Positions 24,593-34,190 of a stretch of DNA of 64,000 bases are shown here, piece by piece (positions within the stretch are counted from its first letter, which is position 1; each line of letters opens with the position of its first letter). The position numbers and the translations under genes were made by a program. Location: positions 1,860,001-1,924,000 of the forward strand of contig NC_013891.1 in NCBI RefSeq assembly GCF_000027145.1, in the 5' to 3' direction. Source of the DNA: Listeria seeligeri serovar 1/2b str. SLCC3954. GTDB lineage: Bacteria > Bacillota > Bacilli > Lactobacillales > Listeriaceae. Under the pieces are notes generated by a model. That model saw nothing but the letters and a program-made list of their open reading frames with translations. It did no database searches and was not told the origin of the DNA.

Positions 24593-24650
24593 AAATGTTT
24601 CCTTAGAGCAACTTTAATAGAAGTATAACGAAGATTGTTTTAGTTGTAAA
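24593..24650 (-). promoter_or_regulatory. mnt operon promoter with candidate MntR operator
   Basis: Minus strand: -35 TTTACA (24650-24645), 17-nt spacer, -10 TATACT (24627-24622). Downstream, AGTTGCTCTAAGGAAACATTT (24615-24593 region) resembles the B. subtilis mntA MntR site (TTTGCATGAGGGAAACTTT). The operator would overlap the transcription start, fitting repression by Mn-bound MntR, whose gene is at 54663-55091. Confidence 0.65.
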
Positions 24651-24662
24651 GTAAAAAATCCA

Positions 24663-24698
24663 TAAAAAAATCCCGTAGTCTTAAAAACTACAGGACTT
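24663..24698 (-). terminator. Terminator after the MarR gene
   Basis: Minus strand: AGTCCTGTAGT, short loop, ACTACGGGATT, then a run of T. Confidence 0.8.
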
Positions 24699-24705
24699 AA
24701 CTTTT

Positions 24706-25122
24706 TTATTTATTTGCTCCATCCGCTAATTTCTTAAGTAACTGACGGAATTCGACTTGTTCTTGCTCGGAAAAAACAGCAAATCGCTTAACAATCATTT
24801 CTTTTTTCTTTTTGTCGATTTCTTTTACAAATGATTCTGCTTCAGGGGTAAGGCGTAATTCAATAATTCGTCTGTCAATTTTAGAACGGTGTCGTGTAAT
24901 TAGTCCTTCTTCTACCAAAGTGTCCGTGATTGCTGTAATATGACTTGCTGAAACATCAAGGGTTTTTGCCAAGTCAGAGGTTTTTGTTAAACCACTAGAG
25001 ATTAAGCTCAAAACTCGGTACTCACTACCACTTAACCGTTTATCTAAAACTGCCTCAACTTCATGACGAAAACTATTAAAAATACGTTTGATTAATGTTT
25101 CAATTTCCAAGTATGTTTCCAT
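24706..25122 (-). CDS. MarR-family transcriptional regulator
   Basis: A 138-residue winged-helix protein. The helix-turn-helix is around residues 45-75 (LTKTSDLAKTLDVSASHITAITDTLVEEGLI) and the beta-wing is RHRSKIDRRIIELRLT (about 78-93). Ligand and targets are unknown. It is monocistronic, placed between the mnt operon and ctpA, with a good AGGAGGTAGTTAA ribosome site. No cysteine is seen, so OhrR-type peroxide sensing is unlikely. Confidence 0.85.
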   Translation of the reverse strand: METYLEIETLIKRIFNSFRHEVEAVLDKRLSGSEYRVLSLISSGLTKTSDLAKTLDVSASHITAITDTLVEEGLITRHRSKIDRRIIELRLTPEAESFVKEIDKKKKEMIVKRFAVFSEQEQVEFRQLLKKLADGANK

Positions 25123-25157
25123 TTAACTACCTCCTGATTTTCAAAAAAGTTGTCAGT

Positions 25158-26651
25158 TTACTTCACCAAGGCTTTTGCTTTTTGTAATTGAGGATCAGTT
25201 TCTTTTAAATGTTTTTGTGTTAATTCGACTAATTTATCTGTTGTTACGCCAGTCATAATTCCAGTTACGTCTAATTTGTTTGCTGCTTGGAATCGTTCTA
25301 CTGCATATTTCGTATCGACATCATATAACCCATCTACTTTACCAACATTGTAATCAAGTGCTTTAAGCAATGTTTCAATTGTTTTGACATCATCACCGAA
25401 GTCGCCTTCTTGATAAACTTTAGAGGAAGAAGGAATAGTCATAGTTGCATAAGCTGGCATTTCGACAACTTCATCCGGTGTGATTCCTTTTTCATGAATC
25501 CATTCACTATCTGGTGTGAGCCATTTAGCAATAGTTAATTTTAGTGTGGATTCATCAGATAAAGTCGTCGCTGTTTGAACGGTTCCTTTACCAAATGATT
25601 TCGTTCCCACAAGTTTGATGCCACCTGATTCTTTTGCAGCTGCGGCAAGGATTTCAGATGCACTTGCGCTTCCACCATCAATAAGCATGGTTGTTGGCAC
25701 TTTGACTTTATAACCGTCATGCGCGCTACTATCAGCCTTAATAGCTGTTTTTTCGCCATCTTTATCTTCTTCTTGAACCACTATTTTACCATCTGGAACA
25801 AATAAGCTAGAAATAGAAACTGCTTGATCTAATAAACCACCAGGATTGCCTCGTAAATCAATAACAAGACCTTTCATTCCATCTTTTTCAAGGGATTTAA
25901 GTGCTTTTTCTAAATCGTCATAAGTCGTTTCGGAAAAAGTACTTATTGTTACATGAGCGATTTTATCTTTGCCCATTTCTTTGTATACTGTTTCGATTGG
26001 AATTTCATCACGTGTGATTGTGACATCAAATGGTTTATCTTCACTTGCACGTTGGATGGTTAAGGTTACTTTTGTCCCTTTTTCTCCGCGGATTTTTTGA
26101 GTTGCTTCTGTGGCTGTATCCCCTTTTAGTGATTTACCATCCACTTTCGTAATCACATCTTGCGGTTTTAAGCCGGCTTTTTCTGCTGGAGAGTTTTTAA
26201 TTGGTGAAACGACGGTAATCGCTCCATCTTTTTCTTGAATTTCTGCACCAATTCCTTCAAAACTAGAAGAAATCGTATCATTAAATTCACTTGATTCTTT
26301 TTTGGACATAAAGCTAGAATAAGGATCATCTAGCGAATTCACCATCCCAGTTATTGCTCCATCTACTAGTTTGGTTGAATCGGTATCTTTATAGTATTTG
26401 GAAGTGATTTCGTCATAAACATCGTATAATTTGGTAAATTCTTTTCGTTCAGGAATCGTTACTTTTACTTGTTTATCATCACCTAATGATGTAACGATGG
26501 TCGTCACAAGTGCTGTAACAAATACAAAAGCAAATAATAGCATAATGAATGGGAATAATTTCATTTTTACATAACCATTTCCTGGTCCTTGTTTCGTTTC
26601 TTTCGTTTTATCTTCTTTGTCTTCTTCATTTTGATGTGGAGGCTGTTCCAT
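25158..26651 (-). CDS. ctpA: CtpA-type carboxyl-terminal processing protease (S41)
   Basis: A 497-residue protease: a cytoplasmic acidic head, one TM segment (about residues 33-55), a PDZ domain (about 110-195; FEGIGAEIQEKDGAITVVSPIKNSPAEKAGLKP), an S41 catalytic core, and a C-terminal peptidoglycan-binding domain (about 410-475; VKTIETLLKALDYNVGKVDGLYD). The Ser-Lys dyad is visible as GGSASASEILAAA and, 25 residues on, GTKSFGKGTVQ. It likely degrades or processes extracytoplasmic proteins. The ATG at 26651 follows GTGGTGAAC; the 15-codon longer reading lacks a better site. Confidence 0.92.
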   Translation of the reverse strand: MEQPPHQNEEDKEDKTKETKQGPGNGYVKMKLFPFIMLLFAFVFVTALVTTIVTSLGDDKQVKVTIPERKEFTKLYDVYDEITSKYYKDTDSTKLVDGAITGMVNSLDDPYSSFMSKKESSEFNDTISSSFEGIGAEIQEKDGAITVVSPIKNSPAEKAGLKPQDVITKVDGKSLKGDTATEATQKIRGEKGTKVTLTIQRASEDKPFDVTITRDEIPIETVYKEMGKDKIAHVTISTFSETTYDDLEKALKSLEKDGMKGLVIDLRGNPGGLLDQAVSISSLFVPDGKIVVQEEDKDGEKTAIKADSSAHDGYKVKVPTTMLIDGGSASASEILAAAAKESGGIKLVGTKSFGKGTVQTATTLSDESTLKLTIAKWLTPDSEWIHEKGITPDEVVEMPAYATMTIPSSSKVYQEGDFGDDVKTIETLLKALDYNVGKVDGLYDVDTKYAVERFQAANKLDVTGIMTGVTTDKLVELTQKHLKETDPQLQKAKALVK

Positions 26652-26761
26652 CTTTTGTTCACCACTTTCTATGTAAAATGTGGCTACTATCAGCACATTT
26701 TATTTAACTCATTTATTTTACCAGTTTTCCTTGCATTTTGGTATCTTTTTTTCATGCAACT

Positions 26762-26791
26762 AAAAAAAGAAGGATCCATTGCTGAATCCCT
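26762..26791 (-). terminator. Terminator of the csoR-copA-copZ operon
   Basis: Minus strand: AGGGATTCA, GCAA tetraloop, TGGATCCTT, then CTTTTTTT. Confidence 0.82.
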
Positions 26792-26803
26792 CTCATTAAC
26801 TAA

Positions 26804-27010
26804 TTATGCTACTTCATATCCTGCATCTTCCACTGCATCAATCAAACTATCTTCTGTTACTTTTCCTGTTTCAAATTCAACTGTTGCAGTTCCTTCTTCT
26901 AGGGATACTTTGGCGTTTGTCACCCCGTCTACTTCTGCAAGCGCCTTGGTAACTCTTGCCTCGCAGTGCCCACAAGTCATTCCTTCAATTTTCAAAGTTA
27001 ATTTTTCCAT
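26804..27010 (-). CDS. copZ: Copper chaperone CopZ
   Basis: A 68-residue heavy-metal-associated domain with the Cu(I) motif MTCGHC at residues 11-16 and the usual beta-alpha-beta-beta-alpha-beta pattern. It should carry Cu(I) to CopA and hand it to CsoR. The ATG at 27010 follows GGAGGACGAC. Only 15 nt separate it from copA, so it is the last gene of the copper operon. Confidence 0.93.
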   Translation of the reverse strand: MEKLTLKIEGMTCGHCEARVTKALAEVDGVTNAKVSLEEGTATVEFETGKVTEDSLIDAVEDAGYEVA

Positions 27011-27025
27011 TTTGTCGTCCTCCAA

Positions 27026-29236
27026 TTATTTAAATTTATATCTTTTTAGTCTTAATGCATTTGTTACAACAGAAACGGAACTAAATGCCATTGCTAGACC
27101 TGCTACCCAAGGAGCAAGTAGTCCAAGGGCCGCTATTGGAATGCCCGCACAGTTATACGCAAGTGCCCAGAAAAAGTTTTGGCGAATGTTGCGCATCGTT
27201 GCTCTAGAAAGCTCTATTGTTTCAGGAATAAGCGTTAAACGATGACTAACCAAAGTTACATCACCAGTTTCAATGGCAATATCGGTTCCGGTACCAATAC
27301 TAATCCCGATGTCGCTTGCAGCAAGTGCCGGTGCGTCGTTTATACCATCGCCAACGAATGCCACTATATGACCTTCTTTTTGGAGTTTTTCCACTAAAGT
27401 ACTTTTGTCATTTGGCAACTGCTCTGCAAAAAACATATCTGTTCCTAAATCTTTTGCCATATTCTCTACTACAACAGACTGATCACCAGAACAAATGGCT
27501 GTTTTTATGCCTTGCGCTTGTAGTTTTTGAATAGCTTCTTTTGCTTCTGGTCGAGGGGTATCTGATAAAGCAAGCGCTCCTGCATAAACACCGTCAATTG
27601 CCATTGCTACAACAGTTTTCCCTGCATGCATCCAACTTGCTATTAATTCGTCTGCGTCTTTTGGGATGGTTGTTAGTGAAGAAATATAGCGATAAGCGCC
27701 AAGTTCCACTTTTTTCTCATCCAAATTCCCCGTCATTCCGTGTCCAGCTTTAGCGCGAATTCTGCCTTGTTTAATTGCAGATGTGTCGATATTTTCCGCT
27801 TCGAGCATTTGAATAATCGCTTTAGCAATTGGATGTTCGGACTGTTGTTCCATTAATAATAAATAAGGGAAAAACTTTTCATCTGTTGCTTTTTTGTCAC
27901 TTACTTCTAATTTTCCTTCTGTTAAAGTTCCCGTTTTATCGAAAACAACCATATCCACTTTTGAAGTCCGTTCTAAATGTTCTCCACCTTTAAATAATAT
28001 CCCACTTTCGGCGCCTTTTCCAGTTCCAGCCATGATTGCGGTTGGGGTTGCAAGACCAAGCGCACAGGGACAAGCGATAACTAATACTGCAATCGCCGCT
28101 TCCAGAGAACCATCCACAGTCCCTGTTACGATATACCAAATAATAAACGTAACAGCTGCAATTCCAAGTACGATTGGCACGAAAATTCCAGAAATTTTAT
28201 CCGCTAACCGTTGAATCGGCGCTTTGATTCCTTGCGCTTCTTCCACTAACCGAATAATCGACTCAAGGACTGTTTCATCCATCCGTTTCGTGATTTTGGC
28301 TTGGAAGGCTCCATCAAAGTTGATAGTTGCTCCAATTACATTATCGCCAGGTTTCTTCTCGACTGGTACTGGTTCCCCTGTAATCATCGCTTCATCAATG
28401 CTTGTTTCACCAGAAATTATTTCGGCATCCATTGGAACTTTTTCTCCCGGACGGACTAAAATAATGTCACCAATTTTGAGAGAGTCGACAGGTACTAACC
28501 ATTCTTTTCCTTCACGTATAACTGTCGCTTCTTTCGCTTGTAATTCGAGTAACCCAGCGATTGATTCTGTCGTGCGGGATGTTGCATAAGACTCTAGTAG
28601 TTTTCCTAGTAAGATTAAAGTAATCAATACTGCACTTGTTTCAAAGTAATAATGTGGCATAACACTAGGATCTATCATATGACGAATATACTCTACTACA
28701 CTATAAAAATATGCTGCGGAAGTTCCGAGTGCTACGAGTACATCCATGTTCGCGCTTTTCCCGCGAAGTGCTTTATAAGCCCCATCATAAAACCGCCAAC
28801 CAATGTAAAATTGCACGATGGTCGCAAGGACTAATTGAATCGTCGGAGTAATCCAATTACCAATCGTTTCAGCAAATGCCATTTCATGAATATATGGAAT
28901 ATGTGTTACCATGGTGAGTAAAAGTGGTAATGAAAGGATTGCTGAAAGAACAAAACGTCTGACCTCTTTTTGAAAATTTTTCTCAAGTACCGCATCTTTA
29001 TCCTCTTTAGACATTTTCTCGGCGGCATCATAACCTGCATGTTTTACGACTTTAATTAATTCTTCTGGAGTTGTCACTTCTGGATCGTAGTACACAGCAG
29101 CATTTTCAGTTACTAAATTTACATTTGCTTTCTCGACACCATCTGCTTTATTTAAAGATTTTTCAATTCTTGTCGAGCAGGCGGCGCAAGTCATTCCAAA
29201 TACATTTAAATCCTGCCTAATATATTTTTCATCCAT
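27026..29236 (-). CDS. copA: Copper-exporting P1B-type ATPase
   Basis: A 736-residue efflux pump. A single N-terminal metal-binding domain carries MTCAAC (residues 15-20); many Bacillus homologs have two. The membrane metal site is CPC in [12 protein letters not shown] (about 388-399). The phosphorylation motif is DKTGTLT, and [10 protein letters not shown] is near 625-634. A TGEP dephosphorylation motif is also present. It exports Cu(I) from the cytoplasm. It is encoded between csoR and copZ, with a GAGGAGGATAATCAA ribosome site. Confidence 0.95.
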   Translation of the reverse strand: MDEKYIRQDLNVFGMTCAACSTRIEKSLNKADGVEKANVNLVTENAAVYYDPEVTTPEELIKVVKHAGYDAAEKMSKEDKDAVLEKNFQKEVRRFVLSAILSLPLLLTMVTHIPYIHEMAFAETIGNWITPTIQLVLATIVQFYIGWRFYDGAYKALRGKSANMDVLVALGTSAAYFYSVVEYIRHMIDPSVMPHYYFETSAVLITLILLGKLLESYATSRTTESIAGLLELQAKEATVIREGKEWLVPVDSLKIGDIILVRPGEKVPMDAEIISGETSIDEAMITGEPVPVEKKPGDNVIGATINFDGAFQAKITKRMDETVLESIIRLVEEAQGIKAPIQRLADKISGIFVPIVLGIAAVTFIIWYIVTGTVDGSLEAAIAVLVIACPCALGLATPTAIMAGTGKGAESGILFKGGEHLERTSKVDMVVFDKTGTLTEGKLEVSDKKATDEKFFPYLLLMEQQSEHPIAKAIIQMLEAENIDTSAIKQGRIRAKAGHGMTGNLDEKKVELGAYRYISSLTTIPKDADELIASWMHAGKTVVAMAIDGVYAGALALSDTPRPEAKEAIQKLQAQGIKTAICSGDQSVVVENMAKDLGTDMFFAEQLPNDKSTLVEKLQKEGHIVAFVGDGINDAPALAASDIGISIGTGTDIAIETGDVTLVSHRLTLIPETIELSRATMRNIRQNFFWALAYNCAGIPIAALGLLAPWVAGLAMAFSSVSVVTNALRLKRYKFK

Positions 29237-29249
29237 TTGATTATCCTCC

Positions 29250-29543
29250 TCACGTTTTGGAAAATTGGCGAATCGCTTTAAGCAAATCCTCCATCACATC
29301 TTCTTCTCCGTTTTTTGCAGCATCGACTACACAATGTGCTGTGTGATGCTCCAATACTTGTAAACCAACATTTTTTAAAGCTTTATTCGCTGCGGAAATT
29401 TGCACTAAAATATCTGTACAATATCTATCATCCTCTACCATTTGTGCAATACCGCGAATTTGTCCTTCGATTCGGCGCAAACGATTTTGAAGTAATTTCG
29501 TTTCTTCTTCTTTTCGTGGAACAATCGGTTGGTCATGTTTCAT
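29250..29543 (-). CDS. csoR: CsoR-family copper-sensing repressor
   Basis: A 97-residue all-helical repressor. Cu(I) ligands of the Cys-His-Cys type are visible: Cys in DDRYCTDIL (about 45), then His and Cys in [12 protein letters not shown] (about 70-74). Copper binding releases DNA and derepresses csoR-copA-copZ. The ATG at 29543 follows AAAGGAGGAGAAGAA. A longer frame upstream (21 more codons) would begin in the promoter and is rejected. Confidence 0.93.
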   Translation of the reverse strand: MKHDQPIVPRKEEETKLLQNRLRRIEGQIRGIAQMVEDDRYCTDILVQISAANKALKNVGLQVLEHHTAHCVVDAAKNGEEDVMEDLLKAIRQFSKT

Positions 29544-29573
29544 TTCTTCTCCTCCTTTGTTTCTACAATCACC

Positions 29574-29602
29574 ACTATACCCCCTATAGGTATATTTTGC
29601 AA
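29574..29602 (-). promoter_or_regulatory. csoR promoter with CsoR operator in the spacer
   Basis: Minus strand: -35 TTGCAA (29602-29597), 17-nt spacer, -10 TATAGT (29579-29574). The spacer holds a near-palindrome, TATACCTATAGGGGGTATA (29594-29576), with the GC-rich centre typical of CsoR sites. Confidence 0.8.
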
Positions 29603-29623
29603 GCAATTAATTTCTAACTCCAC

Positions 29624-29658
29624 TAAAAAAACCATAAACAGTTGCATGTTTATGGTTT
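29624..29658 (-). terminator. Terminator after the VanY-like gene
   Basis: Minus strand: AAACCATAAACA, 6-nt loop, TGTTTATGGTTT, then TTTT. Confidence 0.88.
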
Positions 29659-29668
29659 GAAAATCTTG

Positions 29669-30496
29669 CTATTTAGCTGCGTCTACTTTCTTTTCAAGCG
29701 CTTTTACATGGTTGAAAAATTCTTCTAACGTCCAATTATTTTCATAAATAATCGTCGCGGCATCTTTTCCAACATAACGATAATGCCAAGATTCATATTG
29801 ATACTTAGTAATATCTTCTCGACCTTTCATATAACGAAGAATGAAACCATAATTATGGGCATTTTCTTCTAACCATTTGCCTTCTGGTGTTGTTCCAAAA
29901 GCTTCGGTTAATTCATATGATTGGCTTTCAGATGAGATATCCATCGCCAGTCCTGTTTGGTGCTCACTTGTACCCGGGTAAGCAACTGCTTCTCTGGCTT
30001 TTGTGTCACCTTTTGAATTTACTTCTGCTTGAAATACTTCTTGTTGGCGTTTGTAAGAGCGATATCCCGACACAGCAAAAAGTTTATAGCCGTCTTTGTT
30101 TGCTGCTTGGAACATTTCTTCCAGCGCGGTCCCGGCCTCTTTTCGCATTTGCGCTTTCTCTACCTGCTCATCTCCAAACGAGAATGTTACATTAGGTCGA
30201 ACTAAATCTGGCGGAGTATATGACGGTTGTAAGGAATAGTCTTTGTTTGCTAGGACGAGTATGTTTTCCTGATTTTCAATATACTGGATACCATTTTTTT
30301 CAACCAATTGATTTTGTTTGTCAATATACGGATAAAGTGGATCTTTTTCTAATTTTGCTAACGTTTCATTACTATTAGATGCTTTTTGTTCCACTTCTGC
30401 AACTGGCTCTGCGTTTTGCCCGCCAAAGTATTGATCTTCCACAGTATGAATGCAACTAATACTAACAGCTAAAGCAATTGATAATAAAGAACTCAT
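29669..30496 (-). CDS. VanY/DacB-type D-alanyl-D-alanine carboxypeptidase
   Basis: A 275-residue M15-family zinc peptidase trimming the terminal D-Ala of peptidoglycan stems. Zinc and catalytic motifs are seen: SGYRSYKRQQEVF (about 143-155), GTSEHQTGLAMDIS (about 175-188; His and Asp ligands) and YESWHYRYVG (about 234-243; Glu and His). A hydrophobic N-terminus (LLSIALAVSISC) suggests export, but it lacks the usual positive charges, and AGGAAGG sits about 13 nt before the ATG. The true N-terminus may therefore differ. Confidence 0.85.
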   Translation of the reverse strand: MSSLLSIALAVSISCIHTVEDQYFGGQNAEPVAEVEQKASNSNETLAKLEKDPLYPYIDKQNQLVEKNGIQYIENQENILVLANKDYSLQPSYTPPDLVRPNVTFSFGDEQVEKAQMRKEAGTALEEMFQAANKDGYKLFAVSGYRSYKRQQEVFQAEVNSKGDTKAREAVAYPGTSEHQTGLAMDISSESQSYELTEAFGTTPEGKWLEENAHNYGFILRYMKGREDITKYQYESWHYRYVGKDAATIIYENNWTLEEFFNHVKALEKKVDAAK

Positions 30497-30543
30497 ATAT
30501 GTTTATCAACCTTCCTGTGAACTTCAAGTAATATCTAGTTGGA

Positions 30544-31245
30544 TTATTTGATGGCAGCTTCTAAAGCCACAACAATCATATCATTAAATGTCGTTTGGCG
30601 CTCTTCAGCAGATGTTTCTTCTCCAGTGAAAATATGATCACTAACAGTTAAAATAGCTAGAGCACGACGACCGTATTTTTGCGCTAATGTATAAAGGGCT
30701 GCTGCTTCCATTTCAATTCCAAGAACACCATAGTCTGCTAATTGTTGTTTATCTAATTGATCATTGTAAAAACGGTCTGCCGAAAAAACATTTCCGACTT
30801 TAAGTGATAAACCTTTTTCAATTCCAGCATCATAGGCTTTTTTCAGAAGAGAGAAGTCCGCTACTGGTGCAAAATCAACCCCTGCAAATGTGTTGCGATT
30901 AATTTGCGAATCAGTTGAAGCTGCTTGAGCAATAACAACATCACGTACTTTGACATCTGCTTGAATTCCGCCCATTGTACCCACGCGAATCAAATTCTTC
31001 ACATCATAGCTTTGGATTAATTCATTTACATAAATCGAAATCGATGGAATACCCATCCCTGTTCCCATTACAGAAACTTTTTCACCTTTATAAGTACCTG
31101 TAAAACCTAGCATGCCGCGAACTTGGTTAAATAAAACAATATCTTCTAAGAAAGTTTCCGCAATATATTTCGCTCGTAGTGGATCTCCTGGTAATAAAAT
31201 CGTTTCAGCAATTTCACCTTGTTTTGCTTCAATATGTACGCTCAT
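30544..31245 (-). CDS. deoD: Purine-nucleoside phosphorylase (DeoD type)
   Basis: A 233-residue hexameric phosphorylase splitting purine (deoxy)nucleosides to base and (deoxy)ribose 1-phosphate. Signatures: [16 protein letters not shown] (about 18-33), the DeoD-type [18 protein letters not shown] (about 88-105), and [15 protein letters not shown] (about 174-188). Ribosome site GGAGGAAATAAGG. It is preceded at 12 nt by the yozE gene. It supplies bases to xpt and to other salvage. Confidence 0.95.
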   Translation of the reverse strand: MSVHIEAKQGEIAETILLPGDPLRAKYIAETFLEDIVLFNQVRGMLGFTGTYKGEKVSVMGTGMGIPSISIYVNELIQSYDVKNLIRVGTMGGIQADVKVRDVVIAQAASTDSQINRNTFAGVDFAPVADFSLLKKAYDAGIEKGLSLKVGNVFSADRFYNDQLDKQQLADYGVLGIEMEAAALYTLAQKYGRRALAILTVSDHIFTGEETSAEERQTTFNDMIVVALEAAIK

Positions 31246-31257
31246 CCTTATTTCCTC

Positions 31258-31491
31258 CTAGTGTTTGTTTTTCTCTTCATCTAGCAAATATGCTTCCCAT
31301 AGTTCATCGAAAATAGCCATTCCCGGTAAATAAGGTGCATTAAATTCCAAGTAGTCACAGAGAATATGGTAATTTCTTGTTTGCTTTGGAAAACTATGAT
31401 CTCGGTATGCATTGTTGGCAAATTCCGTTTTCTGATCTGTTAGTTTCGGGTCCCGATATGTCATTAAAAAATGATAAAATGATCTTCCCAA
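31258..31491 (-). CDS. YozE family (UPF0346) small protein
   Basis: A 77-residue protein matching the YozE/UPF0346 family: [28 protein letters not shown] and [20 protein letters not shown]. subtilis YozE has a SAM-like helical fold; its role is unknown. TTG at 31491 ([10 protein letters not shown]) is chosen from the family N-terminus, with GGAGTG about 9 nt upstream. A GTG four codons earlier is an alternative. It is probably co-transcribed with deoD. Confidence 0.85.
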   Translation of the reverse strand: MGRSFYHFLMTYRDPKLTDQKTEFANNAYRDHSFPKQTRNYHILCDYLEFNAPYLPGMAIFDELWEAYLLDEEKNKH

Positions 31492-31553
31492 CGTACAACA
31501 CACTCCGCTCTTTTTATGCTTTAACTATAGTTGATTTCGCTCGAAAAATAAAG

Positions 31554-32459
31554 TTAATTTTCTAGTTGACGTAAAATTTCTTCAGCAAGTCGATGTGTTT
31601 CTAGCGCATCTTCTTCAGAAATCGGTGGCTTCACACCGCTACGTACGGCATTTAAAAATGCTTGGATAATTGGTTCGAAACCTCTTTTGTATAATGTGGT
31701 TTCCCAGTCGCCAAACCGTTCAAATCGTTCTGTCGTACCTTGATAAATATGCGTTTCTGTAACATTTTCGACTTCATATTTGGCGTTTGGCGTCATTACA
31801 GCTAATCGTTCTTCATTTACACCACTGTCACGATTCATGATTGCAGTAGCAACTTTATCTCCCGCAGCAATTTGTACTGTAATACTTGCAAGCAGTTCAT
31901 TTTGCCAAACTGGAAAAACATTTAACTGATCAATTTTTGCGTCTAATAAATAACGCACAGTATCAATCACATGAATAAAATCATCATAAATAAACGTCCG
32001 CGGCTCACCTGGTTGCTCGGCACGATTTTTTTGCATTACAATCATATTTATATCCGTAAGTGCTTTTAACTCTTGATATTTCGGGGCAAAGCGGCGGTTA
32101 AAGCCCGTCATCAACATCGTGTTTTGCGCTTTTGCTAAGTTAGTTAATTCTTCTACTTCTACTAAATTATCGGCAATTGGTTTATCTACGTAAACAGGGA
32201 TTTGATGTGCTAGGAAGGCCCGAATCACTTCTGGATGACTTTTAGTTGCCGAATGCACAAATGCAGCATTAACCCCTGAAGCAATCATCGAATCAATACT
32301 TTGATGATAGTGGTCAAACCGGTACTTTTCACTTAAATGTTTTAGTTTTTGAGCATTTCTTGTATAAAGATGTACTTCCACGTTTTCTAGTTCAGCAAAA
32401 ACAGGTAAATATGCTTTTTGCGCAATCCCGCCAAGTCCTACAACAGCTATTTTCAACAT
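31554..32459 (-). CDS. Gfo/Idh/MocA-family oxidoreductase
   Basis: A 301-residue NAD(P)-dependent dehydrogenase. The Rossmann motif GLGGIAQKAY is at residues 8-17. The family signature Lys-Pro lies in PVYVDKPIADN (about 89-99), and FNRRFAPKYQELK is the start of the C-terminal half. Substrate unknown (a sugar, inositol or similar). It is a monocistronic unit preceded by an inverted repeat around a TATAAT box. Confidence 0.87.
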   Translation of the reverse strand: MLKIAVVGLGGIAQKAYLPVFAELENVEVHLYTRNAQKLKHLSEKYRFDHYHQSIDSMIASGVNAAFVHSATKSHPEVIRAFLAHQIPVYVDKPIADNLVEVEELTNLAKAQNTMLMTGFNRRFAPKYQELKALTDINMIVMQKNRAEQPGEPRTFIYDDFIHVIDTVRYLLDAKIDQLNVFPVWQNELLASITVQIAAGDKVATAIMNRDSGVNEERLAVMTPNAKYEVENVTETHIYQGTTERFERFGDWETTLYKRGFEPIIQAFLNAVRSGVKPPISEEDALETHRLAEEILRQLEN

Positions 32460-32484
32460 ATATTTCGCTCCTTTATAGATAGCA

Positions 32485-32536
32485 ATGCCAGAGAATGATT
32501 TCGCGATACAATTATACGAATTTCATTTTCTGGCAT
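32485..32536. repeat. Imperfect inverted repeat around a -10 box
   Basis: 14-nt arms (32485-32498 and 32523-32536) with one mismatch, ATGCCAGAGAATGA against ATGCCAGAAAATGA, 24 nt apart. On the minus strand a TATAAT (32516-32511) lies in the loop. No T run follows, so an ordinary terminator is unlikely. It lies between msrB and the oxidoreductase gene. Confidence 0.6.
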
Positions 32537-32543
32537 CGTTTGT

Positions 32544-32981
32544 TTATTCAAAGATTTGTTGATATGCTTGATAGCCTTCTTCTTCTAATTTGTCTACTGG
32601 TATAAACCGAAGTGCTGCTGAATTTATGCAGTAGCGAAGTCCACCTTTGTCTGTCGGTCCATCTGGAAAAACATGACCGAGATGCGAATCTGCATCAACT
32701 GATTTGACTTCTATTCGAATCATACCATGCGTTCGGTCCTTGTTTTCAATTATTTCTTGATCATCTATTGGCTTTGTAAAACTTGGCCAACCACAACCAG
32801 CATCATACTGATCTTTTGACGAAAATAAAGGCTTACCAGAAACAATATCTACATAAATCCCTTCCGCCTCATTATCATAAAATTCATTTTTAAATGGATG
32901 TTCTGTTCCGGCTTTTTGAGTTACATTATATTGCAAGTCTGTTAGTTGTTTGAGTCGCTCGTTCTTTTGATTTTCATCCAT
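32544..32981 (-). CDS. msrB: Peptide methionine-(R)-sulfoxide reductase
   Basis: A 145-residue enzyme reducing the R epimer of methionine sulfoxide. Catalytic Cys in [14 protein letters not shown] (about 115-128). Also [11 protein letters not shown] and [11 protein letters not shown]. The paired CxxC zinc motifs found in many MsrB are absent, so this is the zinc-free type. It starts 6 nt after msrA and forms an msrA-msrB pair. Confidence 0.95.
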   Translation of the reverse strand: MDENQKNERLKQLTDLQYNVTQKAGTEHPFKNEFYDNEAEGIYVDIVSGKPLFSSKDQYDAGCGWPSFTKPIDDQEIIENKDRTHGMIRIEVKSVDADSHLGHVFPDGPTDKGGLRYCINSAALRFIPVDKLEEEGYQAYQQIFE

Positions 32982-32987
32982 TCGACT

Positions 32988-33521
32988 TCACCCTTTCCAG
33001 TTTGCATCAATAAACGCCGCACGTCCAGAAGCTACTTGATAACCTTCGTAGTGCGCTTTTTCTTTCTTGTAAAAATCTTGATGATACTCTTCAGCTGGAT
33101 AAAAAGTTTCCGCTTTGGCAATTTCTGTTACAATTGGTTTCTTGAATTTTCCACTTGCATCTAGTGCTGCTTTCGACTTTTCAGCAATTTCTTTTTGTTC
33201 CTCGTTATGATAAAAAATGACTGGACGATAAGAGTCGCCACGGTCAACAAATTGACCTGCTGCATCTGTTGGATCAGTTTGTTGCCAATATACTTCGACT
33301 AATTTTTCATATGGAAAAATTGCCGGATCAAATGTTATTTCAATTGCTTCAGTGTGACCAGTTGTTCCACTGCAAACTTCTTCATATGTCGGATTTACAG
33401 TGTGACCGCCTGTATAGCCTGATACAACTCGTTCGATTCCTGGTTGCGTATCAAAAGGCTTCACCATACACCAAAAACAGCCACCAGCAAATGTTGCTTT
33501 TTCGAGTGATTTATTTGTCAT
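32988..33521 (-). CDS. msrA: Peptide methionine-(S)-sulfoxide reductase
   Basis: A 177-residue enzyme for the S epimer. Catalytic motif GGCFWCM at about residues 13-19. [15 protein letters not shown] and [12 protein letters not shown] are family segments. The ATG at 33521 follows GGGGGC; an extension 12 codons upstream is rejected for lack of family match. It lies directly after the YpmS-like gene, so esterase, YpmS-like, msrA and msrB may be read together. Confidence 0.95.
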   Translation of the reverse strand: MTNKSLEKATFAGGCFWCMVKPFDTQPGIERVVSGYTGGHTVNPTYEEVCSGTTGHTEAIEITFDPAIFPYEKLVEVYWQQTDPTDAAGQFVDRGDSYRPVIFYHNEEQKEIAEKSKAALDASGKFKKPIVTEIAKAETFYPAEEYHQDFYKKEKAHYEGYQVASGRAAFIDANWKG

Positions 33522-33560
33522 CAAAAATGCCCCCTTAATAGGATTTGTACCAATCATTTT

Positions 33561-34175
33561 TTAGTTAACTGGTACTAAGAGTGTAAACGAAATATCATCT
33601 TTCTTCAAATCAAGCGTATCAACACGAACTTTTGTATCTCCTTTTAGTTTTAGTTTATCTAAAGCAAGGTAGATTTTTTCTTTTTTCGGGCTAATCGTTA
33701 CCCAGTCAGGAAATTCATAGTTCTTATTTACATAGCTCATCACATACGATACTGGTAGTGGCAATGCGCCGACCGACATATCTTTTAATGTTAACTCAAC
33801 ATTGCCATCATCTACTACTTTTGGCGAAAATTTTAAGTGTAGCTCGACTGGTTGGTCAAAAATTTTCGCTTCTGCTGTGAAATTAACATTGTTAGCAACG
33901 AAAACTTGATAGCCAATATCTTGATCTTTGCTGAACTCATCTATATAAGTACTAATTAATTGGTTTAAATCTGCTTTAGTCGTACTCGTTTGAAACTCCA
34001 CTGCTTCTTTGTTGCTAATCAGTGTTGGCGTTGGTTCTGTTTGTGGACTTGAAACAAAAACTGCTACATAAATCCAACCAGCAAGAATAACAATCAAACT
34101 GATTAATATAATACATATCCATTTCCAGTAATTTCGTTTTGGTTTCTTGGGGGCCGATCGTGTTTCGTTCTGCAC
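33561..34175 (-). CDS. YpmS-like membrane-anchored protein (DUF2140)
   Basis: A 204-residue protein with a basic head, one TM segment at about 18-42 (WICIILISLIVILAGWIYVAVF) and an extracytoplasmic domain. It matches B. subtilis YpmS (DUF2140), which neighbours ypmR and msr genes there too. Function unknown. The GTG start at 34175 follows AGAAAGGTG. It lies 15 nt after the esterase gene. Confidence 0.8.
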   Translation of the reverse strand: MQNETRSAPKKPKRNYWKWICIILISLIVILAGWIYVAVFVSSPQTEPTPTLISNKEAVEFQTSTTKADLNQLISTYIDEFSKDQDIGYQVFVANNVNFTAEAKIFDQPVELHLKFSPKVVDDGNVELTLKDMSVGALPLPVSYVMSYVNKNYEFPDWVTISPKKEKIYLALDKLKLKGDTKVRVDTLDLKKDDISFTLLVPVN

Positions 34176-34190
34176 GATTTTAACACCTTT

